Source of the DNA: Hydractinia symbiolongicarpus | Lineage: Eukaryota > Cnidaria > Hydrozoa > Anthoathecata > Hydractiniidae | Direction of reading: 5' to 3' | Assembly: GCF_029227915.1 (NCBI RefSeq) | Contig: NC_079888.1 | Span: 15,173,001-15,237,000, forward strand | DNA: 64,000 nucleotides | Shown here: positions 36,230 to 47,443 of the stretch, piece by piece | How the letters are laid out: each line of letters starts with the position of its first letter | Position numbering within the stretch: position 1 is the first letter of the stretch | Program-made: the position numbers and the translations under genes | Notes under the pieces: generated by a model | Databases searched by the model: none | What the model was told of the DNA's origin: nothing | The model's input: only the letters and a program-made list of their open reading frames with translations

Positions 36230-36475
36230 GCTACCTTATCGGTAAAAAAAAAGTGACTAAATTTTGGCTAGGTGACTAATATTTTTTGCCGACTAAAATT
36301 TTTGCCGACTTTTCATTACCGACCAAACTTTTTTGCTGACATTTTTTTTTCGACCTAACTTTTTTTCGGACCTTTTTCCGGCCATCTTTTTGCCGTTTTT
36401 TCTTTCTTGTTGCCAATTTTTATCACTTTTATACAATTATTCTTTATTAGTGACTTTCTCGGCAAAAAGTGACTA
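36230..36475. repeat. Cryptic simple repeat of TTTTTGCCGACTAAA type
   Basis: About ten diverged units of roughly 17-20 bases (tttttgccgactaaaa, tttttgctgaca, tttttcggacc). It is flanked left and right by related sequences (tcggtaaa...agtgactaaa and tcggcaaaaagtgactaaa). Confidence 0.6.
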
Positions 36476-36517
36476 AATGCGTTCATTGAAAATGGCATTG
36501 GAAAATTAACTTTATTA

Positions 36518-37077
36518 AATGCAAGAGCTGTAATGTTTGAAAAAGAAAAGTCAAAAATGTCCAAGTATAAAGACAGAGTTGTGGAAGTGGAAATCAACTG
36601 CCTCACATTCCGTTTGCTGATGAAACATTTGATGCTTGTACCTTCATACAGGTTCTCCATCATCTGGATCCTTCAAAGGAAGAAAAAAATGTTTCTAACT
36701 ACAATAATGCAGAAAAAGCGATAGTAGAAGCTTACAGAGTGTTAAAGCCGGGTGGTGTTTTAGTAATTGATCATTTTTTTCGGCAAAATGTCGATGCTTT
36801 TTTTTCTCCATCTCTAGCACCAAAAGCAAATGCCTTTTTGAGACAGGTCTATATGGATGAAGACGATCTTATTTACATGCTGAGAAAGACAAGCTTTGGG
36901 AACATTTCCTACGTAAGCCAACCAGGTTCGTATTCAAGTAAAGGTTATTTAGAAATAGAAAATGTTTTAAATCCAAACTGGCGAAAAAGCGATTGTCTTT
37001 GGCAAATATTGGAGGAAAGTGGAGAACTAGATCCCTTATTGAAGCTGTTGCAGAAGCATAAGATGAAGCGACGTTAA
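36518..37077 (+). pseudogene. SAM-dependent methyltransferase remnant (frameshifted)
   Basis: The main frame reads PFADETFDACTFIQVLHHLD (motif post-I and II), AIVEAYRVLKPGGVLVIDHF (motif III, the LKPGG signature of class I methyltransferases), and a C-terminal region ending with KHKMKRR. Upstream, MFEKEKSKMSKYKDRVVEVE is the expected preceding helix but lies in another frame, so a frameshift occurs near 36590. The glycine-rich SAM-binding motif I is missing. The preceding DNA is simple repeat, not exon. It is best seen as a 5'-truncated intronless pseudogene; an alternative is a real 3' exon with an annotation-level sequence error. Confidence 0.68.
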
Positions 37078-37538
37078 CTCATTTTGCGCACGATTTTTAT
37101 CAATTGAATAGGAAAGTTGGTGAGCATACTATGTTATTTGCTCAGAAAATGTAACTAATTTTTGTCAAGAAATTGCACCTAACTTGCATAAAATATCTGT
37201 TGAGCTACTATGGTTGCACAACTTTCCTCAGGACCTTCACTCCCCTTATTGATAACAGCACCAATAAGAACTGGAAAGGCTATCCTGGGTATTAATAGTC
37301 ATAATAATGTTATAAGTAAATTTCACATTTTTAAAGCCTTTATAAGCTCATTTCAATGGTGCGAGTAGTACTTTTATATAAAATTTATAATACTTTTCAG
37401 TTTAATTTTTAGCATTACGGTGCGCAACTCATGTTCAGCTAGCTTTAAGTTTTCTTGGTTTTGTTCTTCCTACTTTTATTAACACTCACCGAAGTACGTC
37501 AAATTGGTGTCACAGCAGTTGGCCAAAAATCTTGGCTA

Positions 37539-37625
37539 TCTCTTTAATAATAGCCGCATTTTGTCTGTCTCCGCGCGGACCCCCCGATAAATGCTTTAGT
37601 AATACAGGGATACGTGAAGTTGAAC
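37539..37625 (+). mobile_element. Helitron 5' end fragment
   Basis: A, then TCTCTTTAATAATAGCCGCA, TTTTGTCTGTCTCCGCGCGG, matching the 5' end of the mini-Helitrons in plus orientation. No 3' hairpin follows, so it is truncated, possibly by the LINE whose 3' tail lies immediately after. Confidence 0.65.
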
Positions 37626-37671
37626 CCTCCACCTCTACGTAAGAACTGCTGACTAGGTTGCGCAGTAGCAT

Positions 37672-39128
37672 AATGATTGATTGATTGATTTAATTTATTT
37701 ACCGTCGGTTATTATATACAATAGTTCTTAAAAAAAAAATATTTTGCAAAAAACTAATCAAAACCGACCAAATATTTTTATACATTTACAATTTAGATGA
37801 AAACTATAATAAATAAATAATGAATAAATAATAAATAAAAGGTAAACATTCACCCTCTCCCATTTTCGTATTGATTACGCAAGTTATGGAATCAATTGCC
37901 GACACTCTGTACATGAACAGTGAGAGCCATTCCATTTTTTAATCATTTGCTTAAATTTAACTAGATCTTCGCAACTCTTCGTTTGAAAAGGAAGTTTATT
38001 CCAAACTTTTGGGGCTAAACATCGCAAACTGTTTAGACCAAAGGTGCTTGTTTTTACACTGATGGTTTTTAGGTTGTTCATGTTTTGACTTCTTACTGGC
38101 CTATCAGTTTCCTCAAAAAGGAAAATATCTTTCATGAAAGAAGGACTGATGTTTCTCCGAATTTTAAATATTTCTATGCATAAATATCTGTGCCTTAGTA
38201 ATTCCATATAATGTTTATTTGGGAGGCAATCAACTATTCTAGGGTCATCATGAATAAAACTTAAAGCCCTGTTGTGGAGTTTTTCAATTTTCAAAAGAGA
38301 TTTCGAAGAAGAGAAATGCCAAACTAAGGGACAATAATTAAAATTTGCATACACGAAGCTTTGTGCTAAAATAGATCTTGTTTGCAAAGATAGTACATTT
38401 TTAAATCTAAATAATGCATTCAGCTGGGCTGAAGCTTTTCGACAAAGATTACTAATGTGCAAGTTGAAATTTAATTTATCATCAATTGTTACTCCTAAAA
38501 GTTTTACGGACCTTTCTGATTGTATGACTCTATCGCCGATGTTTATTTCAAGCTTCGAGTTATCAATTTTGGCTCTTGATAGAAGGATCGAATGAAATTT
38601 GTTTGGATTTGCTATCATTTTGTTATTATTTAACCAGGAAAGGGCAATTTCGGATTCCCTTTCTAAAGTCTTAATGAGAGTTTTAATAGTGTTTGAATAA
38701 GCCGATATCGTATTGTCGTCTGCGTAATTATGTAGGTCACTATTTACAATAAAATAAAATAAATCATTCATAAATATATTAAAAATAATTGGGCCCAACA
38801 CAGAACCCTGAGGCACACCTGACAAAATTAATTCAAATATACTATACTCCGCATTTACTCGTGTGGATTGTTCTCTGTTTGTAAGATACGATAGAATATA
38901 CTCAAGTGATTTTACATCAAAACCGTAAGCATGAAGTTTGGCTATAAGTAGATCGTGGGGGACACAGTCAAAAGCTTTTGATAAGTCCATTAATATTGAA
39001 CCAACCACATAATTCAGATCCAGTTTTTTTTTCCAATCCTCTAATAGGCATATCAATACGTGATTCGTGCTATAGTTTTTCCTGTAAGCAGATAAGTGCA
39101 CAGAAAGTTTTTTTTCCATGAAAGACAT
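37672..39128 (-). mobile_element. 5'-truncated LINE with reverse transcriptase (jockey/CR1-like)
   Basis: The 414-residue open frame (37884-39128) covers most of a non-LTR reverse transcriptase: AYRKNYSTNHVLICLLEDWK, MDLSKAFDCVPHDLLIAKL, LSGVPQGSVLGPIIFNIFMN and the catalytic box as HNYADDNTIS, followed by the thumb and a C-terminal LRCLAPKVWNKLPFQTKSC region. The endonuclease is absent and the frame opens abruptly at 39128, so it is 5'-truncated. A 3' UTR and a (TTGA)n tail at about 37673-37691 on the plus strand mark the 3' end. The frame is intact, suggesting recent insertion. Confidence 0.87.
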
Positions 39129-39129
39129 T

Positions 39130-39955
39130 ATTTGCTCTTTGATTAAAAAATCAATTTTATATCATCTGAGAGATGATATAAAATCAACTCGGGGAGAGAG
39201 GCTAAAGCATAGTCGTCACACACGTCAAAATGGTCATTTTCCCAATTTTTTCGTACGATTTAATTGCTCGCGTGTTATTAATGATACGGCCTTGATTCTT
39301 GGTAGATTTGTGGAATGAATACCAAAATATGTGTTTCACATGAAAAAAGTAATTCTAATGACCTCATTGGGATAAAAAAATGACGTCATTTCGGCAAGAA
39401 AATTTCTTATTTTAATGATAAAGATAAAAAGACCCGTTCTACCTGAAATATTGATGCTCATGACATTAAACTTGGCAGATCTGTAGAACATGGCATTAAA
39501 GATAATCAAGGTAAGGAAAACAATATAATGACGTCATTGGGATCCGAAATGACGTCAATTTGCTGGATCGATATTTCCTTCAAAGCTGGTCTGCTTTTTG
39601 TCCCTAGTAACCATATATCACCATAGCAACACCTTGGTTACCACTTAGTAACCAACATACATGTAATAAGTACTTATATACCCAAAACAACATCTTATAA
39701 CATCCGTACAGGAACGTCAACGGTTTTCAAAATTCCAAAAAATTTACCCTCGTCTAAAAAATGCAATACCGCCAGCAAAGTACAAAATTTTCCAAAAAAT
39801 ATTTTTTTTATTAGAACCCCTTATAAAAGTTAGGAATAGTCACAAAATTTTAGCACTTAATCACATGTGTAACCAAAGTTACGCCTAGTCAAAGAGACCG
39901 CGGGCAATTTGTGCCCCCACCCCACCCCCGGTCTAATACGGGTTAAAGATTGTAG
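39130..39955. repeat. TTAA-type MITE remnant; right end intact
   Basis: The right end reads cacccccggtctaatacggg followed by TTAA (39949-39952), closely resembling the right terminus of the 9132-9883 piggyBac-like MITE. Interior tgacgtcat-containing repeats are shared in style with 51560-51670. No matching left terminus was found; the LINE end at 39128 may have replaced it. A hairpin ttttatatcatct/agatgatataaaa lies at 39154-39184. Confidence 0.55.
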
Positions 39956-40027
39956 TTGTTATGGTTGAGTATTCACAACAATCAACAAAGATCAATAAAG
40001 ATCAATAAAGAATACTGTGCACAGGTA

Positions 40028-40229
40028 CTGTAATTCCTCTTTTTAGCTCCCAGGAGGCTTATTAAATACTGGAGGTTTCAGAAGGGGGCCTTAATAGAGG
40101 GGGGAGCAAATAAAGGGAGGGGGCAAAGTAAATAATATAATAATACAAATAATAGAGTCTCTGGAGGGCGGGCTTATTAGAATGGGGGCTAAATAAAGGG
40201 AGGGGGCTAAAAAGAGGAATTGTGGTATG
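40028..40229. mobile_element. MITE with 21-bp inverted termini
   Basis: The left end ACTGTAATTCCTCTTTTTAGC is the inverse of GCTAAAAAGAGGAATTGTGG at the right (two mismatches). The interior is G-rich with ggaggg.gggcttatta and gggggctaaataaagggagg blocks. It sits about 290 bases upstream of the DUF273-like gene. Confidence 0.75.
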
Positions 40230-40519
40230 TCCCTTTTCTAAACAATGTTTTGGAATTTTTAGCCACTATCTTTTCATTTCTTTCAAAATCATAATTGTAA
40301 AAGTGAGCATGCCATTCTATGGCAAACTCACATTAAATCATACCTAAATACTGTGATCAACAAAATAGAAAACAAAACCATGTTGAGCATGTATCTGATT
40401 CTGAAGAATTAAAATGATTGCAAATATGTTGTTTATTCATTAGTAAAAATAAGTTTATAGATGTTGTTGCTAAATTATCACAGACATTAAAAAGCGCGGG
40501 AACTTTAAAATAATTAAAA

Positions 40520-41686
40520 ATGTCTAAGAAAGTTGTATTCGTGGTTATCATTGTATTTCTTTATGCAATTTTCTTGGTATTTTTAATCCACGCTATCCCC
40601 CATATCTATTCTATCAGGAAAGCAGATGTCAGAATCAAACAGACGACAGAAGTAAAATCCGATTTTCAAACAACTACACATATTCCAAACAACACAGAAG
40701 ATCTACCAACACAAATTTTTCAAAAACAACTTTGCTATCCAACGTTCGGTAAAATAGCAATAGTCACAGTCTTTACTGCTGGAAAATACGTTGAAAATGT
40801 GGTTAATAATGCGGTACAGTCTGTCAGATGTTATGCAAAATTGAGAGGCTACGATCTGTATCAAATACAAGAGGAGATTGATGGTAATTTTACAGCTACA
40901 AGTGGGTGGATAGTACCAAAACAATGTTTACAGAAAGATATAGTTTTGACGAAAAAGCGACATTGCTTTATTGCTTATTTACTTTATCATTATGACTATA
41001 TTGTTCATTTGGATGCTGACACTGGTGTTGTTAATCCAAATCATTGTTTCGAAGAATACATCAGGCCAGGAATTGACATATTTCTGTTAGAAAGAGTTCA
41101 CTCTGGTGAAATACAAGCTGGTCATTATATAGTAAAAAATACCAACTACGCCCATAACTTTTTAATGGCATGTTTTAAACGCATGATAAAACCAAAAACA
41201 ACTGATAATAAGGAATTTGTTTTGGAATTTTCGCGTCGTGTTGCGGGCGTCATGGACTTTGCTAGTTGCCAAAGAAGATATCCTATCTATTTCAACAGTG
41301 TGTTGTATTTCAGTTTTGTTCGCTGCATCAAGGAAGCTTTGAATGGACGCATGTTGTTTAACAAATTCAATGTATACAGAAGAGCGCATGGATTTGTCAG
41401 AGACGCATGGACTACTGGCTTTATTTGGTCGAGTAAGGACTTTTTATTGCATGGACTGAAAGGAAAAGATGATATTATGTATGCAAGAAAACTGACATCT
41501 GAAGATTGTTCTAATGATAGAGCTTGGTATGTACCAGTAAAGACACATCTTTTTGCAAACTTGACAAAAATGAAAGCTTTATGGGAGAAAGCTGACAACG
41601 AATTTAAATATAAAAATCTTGGTGTTATGCAGTCTGACATATCCAAATGCTGGCCTCATTGTTCTGTAGACCACGTCAAGAAATGA
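40520..41686 (+). CDS. DUF273-like type II membrane glycosyltransferase, single exon, 388 residues
   Basis: A hydrophobic segment at about residues 5-27 (VVFVVIIVFLYAIFLVFLIH) follows a short basic N-terminus, the layout of a Golgi type II membrane enzyme; a Thr/Pro-rich stem spans about 28-65. The catalytic region starts IAIVTVFTAGKYVENVV and holds the DXD-type metal site in YDYIVHLDADTGVVNPNH, then LLERVHSGEIQAGHYIVKNT, matching the nematode-rich DUF273 family of putative GT-A glycosyltransferases as I remember it. The C-terminal half has AWTTGFIWSSKDFLLHGLKG. Donor and acceptor are unknown. The start is the only ATG before the anchor. A second single-exon glycosyltransferase of another family lies 5.8 kb downstream. 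Confidence 0.8.
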   Translation: MSKKVVFVVIIVFLYAIFLVFLIHAIPHIYSIRKADVRIKQTTEVKSDFQTTTHIPNNTEDLPTQIFQKQLCYPTFGKIAIVTVFTAGKYVENVVNNAVQSVRCYAKLRGYDLYQIQEEIDGNFTATSGWIVPKQCLQKDIVLTKKRHCFIAYLLYHYDYIVHLDADTGVVNPNHCFEEYIRPGIDIFLLERVHSGEIQAGHYIVKNTNYAHNFLMACFKRMIKPKTTDNKEFVLEFSRRVAGVMDFASCQRRYPIYFNSVLYFSFVRCIKEALNGRMLFNKFNVYRRAHGFVRDAWTTGFIWSSKDFLLHGLKGKDDIMYARKLTSEDCSNDRAWYVPVKTHLFANLTKMKALWEKADNEFKYKNLGVMQSDISKCWPHCSVDHVKK

Positions 41687-42024
41687 GTCGTCAGAATTAA
41701 CAAGTCAGAAGCGTCAGAAAGGATATGTTTTTAAAACAACTATAATACCAAAAACCAGCTTCGAGTTTGGCAAAATCAATCATTTGAAACCCTGAAGTCA
41801 AAGAGTTACTCCGCAGATATATTTTTTCCATCTAGCTGCATCTCCCGCCAAAGAGCAAAAAGCTCGAGACCTTTTACTGTCGCATACGAAGTTACCGCTG
41901 CTTAAGAGATTTTTTGTGCTCAAGAACAACTCTTGAGCTCCAGGGACTAAGTTGATTTTTTTTGCTTTCGGTGACGTTGTCATTCCCTCTAGCAGCAGAA
42001 AGTCAGTAATATATGAGTATTTTG

Positions 42025-42165
42025 ACATACTACGTAATTTCACCAACCAAAATGTAAGCTTGACTTTGGAAATGGTCTGTGTGTTATAAGGGAGCAAAAT
42101 TTTATGATGATCTTCCTATTAAGGTTAGAGGAAAAAGCAGTCCTAATATTTTTATGATATTCATT
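42025..42165 (+). repeat. LINE C-terminal remnant (probable)
   Basis: Translation gives NFTNQNVSLTLEMVC and YKGAKFYDDLPIKVRGKSSP, NIFM, similar to the GAK-W-xLP region at the end of non-LTR reverse transcriptases (compare KVWNKLPFQ in the LINE at 37.9 kb). The upstream part is disrupted by stops. Confidence 0.45.
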
Positions 42166-43234
42166 CAGGGTTCGATTTTTTTGATATTGCAATTTTTTAC
42201 TTCACTTTTTCAGTTTTCAAGTTTTTTAGTTTCACGTTTCCGTGTTGTCTATTTAGTTCTTTACGTTGCAGGCTTTAATAGGAGTAAGGCTAGTTATAGT
42301 ACTTTTCTTCAATATCTCTAACCCCACCTAAACAAAAACACCTGCATTTCTTAGGATATACGCAGGCTATTAGCACCCTTCTCCCACCAAACATTAATAT
42401 AAAACATCTTAGGTATGATTTACTAAACAATGCGTGACCAAAAGAGTAGAACTGATCTGTTTCAGGTGTAGCTTTTATTTTAACATGCATAGGCTTAGCG
42501 CATAGTTAATAATTGTTTTTTCCAAGAATAGGTTTAACAGCTTGTTACTGTTTAAGCAGAATTTGTAATTTCGATAAATAACAAACTACTACCTTCGAAT
42601 CAGCATCCACTTCAAACAGCTTAAGACACAAGAACTAAATAGAAGTCTGGTGTTAATTCTACTATTATCAAAACAGCCACCGTCAGCGTTTTTAAAAAAT
42701 CTTCAGGAAATAAGTTTCAAACAACTAAAACACTGGAACATTCGAATATTAGTATTTTAATTGCTCAACTAATGAAATATTGAACTTTTTTATTGAACTT
42801 AACTTTTTTTTAGAAAACATATGATAGGAAATGGATAAAAAATTTATCATAAAATGTGAAATTTTTAAAATCATACTGTAAACATATCCCGCTACAAAGT
42901 TTTATGCAATCATATTTTTTGATTTTTTCTTTACTTAACTCTCAATAGAAAAAATAGAAAAACTCGGCGGTAGCAATATTTTCAACGAAACAGAACTTTC
43001 TAGAGCTAAAATAAGTTAATAAAAATTAGATAAGTAATTGAGTACGTAACGAAAAGTTTTAACTCCTTCGGGATTCCATCCTAACGGCTGGATCTTCCTT
43101 TCCTATGACTGTAACTAAGTTACATTACCTCCAGAGATACGTATAGCATTGCTCTAACTTGCTTGTCTGCCACACAAGCCGGTTAGCGGTCAGTAGATGG
43201 CAACTAATAGGCTGACAACACTACATTTAAAATT
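42166..43234. other. No gene seen
   Basis: AT-rich intergenic DNA with short incidental ORFs only. Confidence 0.45.
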
Positions 43235-43310
43235 CGCCGGAGTTGGGACTCGTACCTGGAATCTTATGATTACAAGTCCAATGCGCTACCACTACATTAT
43301 GGACGACTAT
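43235..43310 (-). repeat. Degenerate tRNA-Thr-like sequence (SINE head or tRNA pseudogene)
   Basis: On the minus strand: TAGTGGTAGCGCATTGGA (A box), CTTGTAA with an apparent TGT anticodon, then GGTACGAGTCCCAACTCC (B-box-like). The anticodon and T stems do not pair fully (TTGGA versus TCATA) and no matching acceptor stem is present, so it is not a functional tRNA. Confidence 0.55.
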
Positions 43311-43599
43311 AATTTTACATGCAAACTTACCCATGCTCAATCCGAACGTGACAAAAAATCACAAATTTATAACATGAAATCCAGATATTCTACTGCAGTT
43401 TAAAATTATAGGTTGGTTACTATAATAACTGACCATTAAGAAACGCTTCTGCAATCTTCCTTGGTTTTCCATGTTATCTGAACCTGGACTGGTTTGTCTT
43501 ATTATATTACTAATGGTGGGAATCTTCAGACCTATTGACTTCTTTTTGGTAATCTCAATGAAAGACTGAAAATGATTAAAACTTTAAAAAAAAAAAGTG

Positions 43600-43765
43600 G
43601 AGAATTTAAAATGAAATTTAATGCACACTTTCAGCTACGCGGACCCAAATAGGGCCTGTGCTCTACTCGCTCTACCAAACAACTACCTGCAACATCTAAC
43701 GGCCTACACAATGTGCAATCTCCCCAATTCCCTCTAATTGCTTGGGTTAACCCGTCGATACATGG
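43600..43765 (-). repeat. SINE body copy
   Basis: On the minus strand CGGGTTAACCCAAGCAATTA, gagggaattgggga, gcacattgtgtaggc, gttagatgttgc, tagtagagc... and gggtccgcgtagc align with the body of the SINE at 56445-56852. The tRNA-related head is missing. Confidence 0.75.
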
Positions 43766-44011
43766 TGTAAGATCTTTGCTGGTGACAAATTTAAAAGATT
43801 GTGACACAAAATATTAGAGATACGATAAGGCAGGCATCAAAGTATTTTTTTAGTTAATGAGTTTTCTTTGTTCATCTGGACGAGCGCGGATTTGTCAGTA
43901 AGAAATAGAGCGTAAGTTAAATACTTCAATGCAAGCTATATAATAATTTAAAAGATGTTTTTTTAAATACCACACGTAAGACGGTGTTAAATACTGTTCC
44001 GTTTAATTATT

Positions 44012-44128
44012 CACCACCACACACTACCACCACACATTAACACCACACATTACCACCCCACACTACCACCACACACTACCACCACACACTACTACCACAC
44101 ACTAACACCACACACTACCACCACATCA
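44012..44128. repeat. 13-bp CACCACACACTAC satellite, about 9 copies
   Basis: Units such as accaccacacactac alternate with accaccacacatta variants over about 117 bases. Confidence 0.9.
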
Positions 44129-45814
44129 TCTCCGCCTGTAACTACGATAAAATGTTTGTTGAATTACAAATTACTTAGCATTCACTGATATGTAAAAGGA
44201 TAAGACCGAACAGTGTTCTAATTATCTTTGTCAGTTTATTTTATGTCCCGGATATGTATAAATACTAGTAAAAATTATGTTTGTAGTTGTCAGTAGGTAG
44301 GTTCCTTTATCTGTAATTTCGTTATAATTGTATGAAAGAATACTCTCAGTCCAAGCTGGAGAGACAGGTAAATCACAGATAACCTTTCTCATGTATGATT
44401 TCATATCCATGCAAACAAGAGCAAATGTAGTACTCAGATTCCAATTATTTAAACCTTTCTACTTCCTACTCCATTTAATCTATGTTATAATGCCCGTATA
44501 TATCTGTTACGCAAAATTGTACCGCAAGTAGCGAGACTGCAGCTTTGTTTTTAAACCCGGCAGATCCCATTTTTACTGGCTTTATTTTGACCGTTCACGT
44601 AATAACTAATCCAAGTTCTTCACGGTCTCAACATGCTGACGTAGAAAACTTGCTCCGATCAGGCTCAATGGCATTTTGGTTAAGCTGCTAGCTAGCTATA
44701 GCTACAATCTTGAAAAAATTGAGACAAAGGCAGTTTTACCTTATTTTTAAAAATGGACAAAAGTGTCAAGCACATTCTCTAAGTACCTCCTCACACCGAA
44801 ATAATCCAAGTCGGAGCCGACGATGGCCCCCGAAATTCGTAAAAAATGGTCATGTTGACGTCAACAACAATTAGCACATTTTAAGAACTTGGGCTTAGCC
44901 AAATAACCTAAGATGCAAGTCTTAAGTTCACTCTAAACATTAACAAGTGAACTTTGCCAAATTCAAAATGCGTAAATCAAATACAGAAATAGTACGCAAT
45001 TACTTGTGGTGGCGAACTTCGAAATTAGCTCTATCTTGTTTCAACAAAGTTTGACCACGACCGTGGTCTTATTTATTCCTTGTTCTTGTAAAGTTTTCGT
45101 TAAGCTTGGTATATTATTATTTATTTGTATTCGCGGCTGCGGCGATTTAGCTAGCTCTTGCTTTTGAGTAAAAATGTGAAAGTAGCCAAATTCTGTTTAG
45201 CTACAACAAAATTTCTTAATAATTCTTATGCTAAATGAAATTAGGTAGCTACACCTTGTTATCAGAACTTGTTCTACAAAATAAAATTGCTTAGTAATAT
45301 TTTTTAACTGTACAGGATAACGACGGGCTGTTTCCTTTAAAACCGCCCGAATATAACCAACAGAAGCGGGGAAAACTATGTTGATTATTCAGTGGGTGCA
45401 GAGTAAAATTATAGGAAGCTATAAATTGTATTTGTATAAAATTTTCGGAAAGGATTATTTGTTTCCAAAATCTTGAAATTGGGAAACTCCGCATACAAAA
45501 AGGTGAGTTTTGCAGCAATTAGTTTTGGAAATTTTAAGATCAAGGGAAAAGCTTAATCAGCCGTAGCTACTTAATGAACTGTTTTCTCAACCTCGTTCCC
45601 GGAGTTTTTGTCTTTTATCAGCGCTGCGCTTATTGATAGATCTGACGCTGCTGCTGTTTTTTAATCATTATTTTTGTTTTCCTCCTAAAACAAGAAACAA
45701 ATAGAATCTTTTTGCTTAATTGATTTGTTTCTATTAGGCAATACGCGACATCTTGTGTGTCGGTTCTAACTTTTAATGAATTCTTTTTACGAGCACTCTT
45801 TCGTAGTAATAAGA

Positions 45815-45897
45815 CAACCTCGACCCCGGGCTCTTTGTCTCTTTTTTATAACTCCCTGATATTAAAAAAAAGAAAAAAAGCCATGGGATCAAGGTTG
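45815..45897. repeat. Palindromic MITE (CAACCTCG family)
   Basis: It begins caacctcgaccccgggctct and ends aagccatgggatcaaggttg; arms are about 25 bp. Confidence 0.7.
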
Positions 45898-46000
45898 GCA
45901 AATAGGGGAGTTTTTCAAACACGGGGTGTCCGTTTACGGCAGGGTATTCTTTTGAGCAGGGGCCGCTGATTTGTGTAAATCCTTTGGTAAGCACATAAGT

Positions 46001-46081
46001 CAACCTCGTTTCCACGGCTTTTCGTGCTCGTCTCGCTGTCTGATATGCAAAAAGGAACAACATGTCCCGGGATCGAGGTTG
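46001..46081. repeat. Palindromic MITE (CAACCTCG family)
   Basis: It begins caacctcgtttccacggctt and ends tgtcccgggatcgaggttg, about 110 bases from the preceding copy in the same orientation. Confidence 0.7.
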
Positions 46082-47443
46082 CATATAGGTTTTAACGCAG
46101 CTATAATTTGCTCACTTTCCGCATCAGAGCATGCGCACTAGAGCATACTTGCTTCCTATTGTAGCCGCTGATGCGGAAACTAAACAACGGCGCAAAGCAT
46201 TCCGAAGGCGACCACGGCTAAGTATGAAACAGAAAGATTATGCTCAAGTAAACGATAGCTACAGTAAACATGTTTAAGGTGAGATCTCACATTGAGCATA
46301 CTTGGTAGTGTTTTAAAAGAAGAGAGGTAGCGAAGAAGTTTATGATGTGTTTTCTAATCGAAAGAATCATCTTAGCAAGACATGGTTACATCGTGTTGGT
46401 TCTTATATTTTATATATATCGACAAGTTCAGATGTTTCTCGAAAGTATTGTTGTTAGAGAATAAGAGATGACGACCCCTCACGCTCCAAAAACGTAATTT
46501 CATTGCCTACTGTTAAGGTTGGTTCCAAAAACTGAAATCAAATCTTTCTTTAAGCTTCTATACCGTTTTTGAGCTAGGTATTAAATTACTAGCTACATCA
46601 CTGAACTTTTTATTGTGTTTGTCTTTCTATATACTCTTTATTACTTTTTCATAAAGACCGGTAAATTTAACTTCAAGGATAACTTGGGCTTTTAGGCTTT
46701 TGTAGTCAATTTTAGGTTGATGGATAACCCAGAGTATTATATGTCCTTTTTTATGAAAAACATATTTTTACAAGTACATATAACTTATTTGGGAATATTT
46801 AGCCGTTTCATCCTTGGAAGCTATTCTGGATTTTATTTGTGGCTTTTAAACGAAGTACATCTGTTATGCTTATGAAATTTGGTACGGAGACCAAACATGA
46901 AACAAGCAAATTGATCTTAAAAGAGTTGCTGAGATCATCACCTATTAAAAAGGACTTCTGCCTTTTGTGCGTATATAAATTTCTATTAGTCTATATGATC
47001 ATGTTTTTTCAAGAATTACTGAAATATGGAGGCTTGTATGTTAAAGTCAAAAAATAATAAAAAAGCTCGCTGAAATGTTTCAAAATCCATAAAATATCTT
47101 TTTATGAACTCTGGATATTATGTCAATTTTAATGAGATGGAATGTTGGTTATGTTTAAAAAGCCAAAAATTTTTTCGTTATTTTGGCGCGAAAAACTACT
47201 GTAATTTGAGTGTCTTTACTGGTGTTGCTTTTTTATTTTTAGACGACACATATATTGAATAGTTAAAATTCATATAACTGCAGTGTCCTTTATAAGTACG
47301 CGGGATTGCATTGAGACATTCTCTCTGAAGACTTCAAGTACGTGCACGTAACATTAGAACTATAGGAACATAGAAACACAGAATATGGTTTGTGATGGAT
47401 GGTGACATGTTGACTGGCAATACTATTTCCAACGATCGATATT

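Larger units (their letters stand above)
44129..47443. other. No gene seen; small palindromic MITEs near 45.6-46.1 kb
   Basis: Incidental ORFs only. The stretch contains three CAACCTCG-type elements (the first, at about 45594, has only its left end) and an imperfect inverted pair tttccgcatcagagc / gccgctgatgcggaaa at about 46115-46180. Confidence 0.5.

Noticed and set aside
43235-43310. Functional tRNA-Thr(TGT) gene
   Set aside because: The anticodon, T and acceptor stems do not pair properly.
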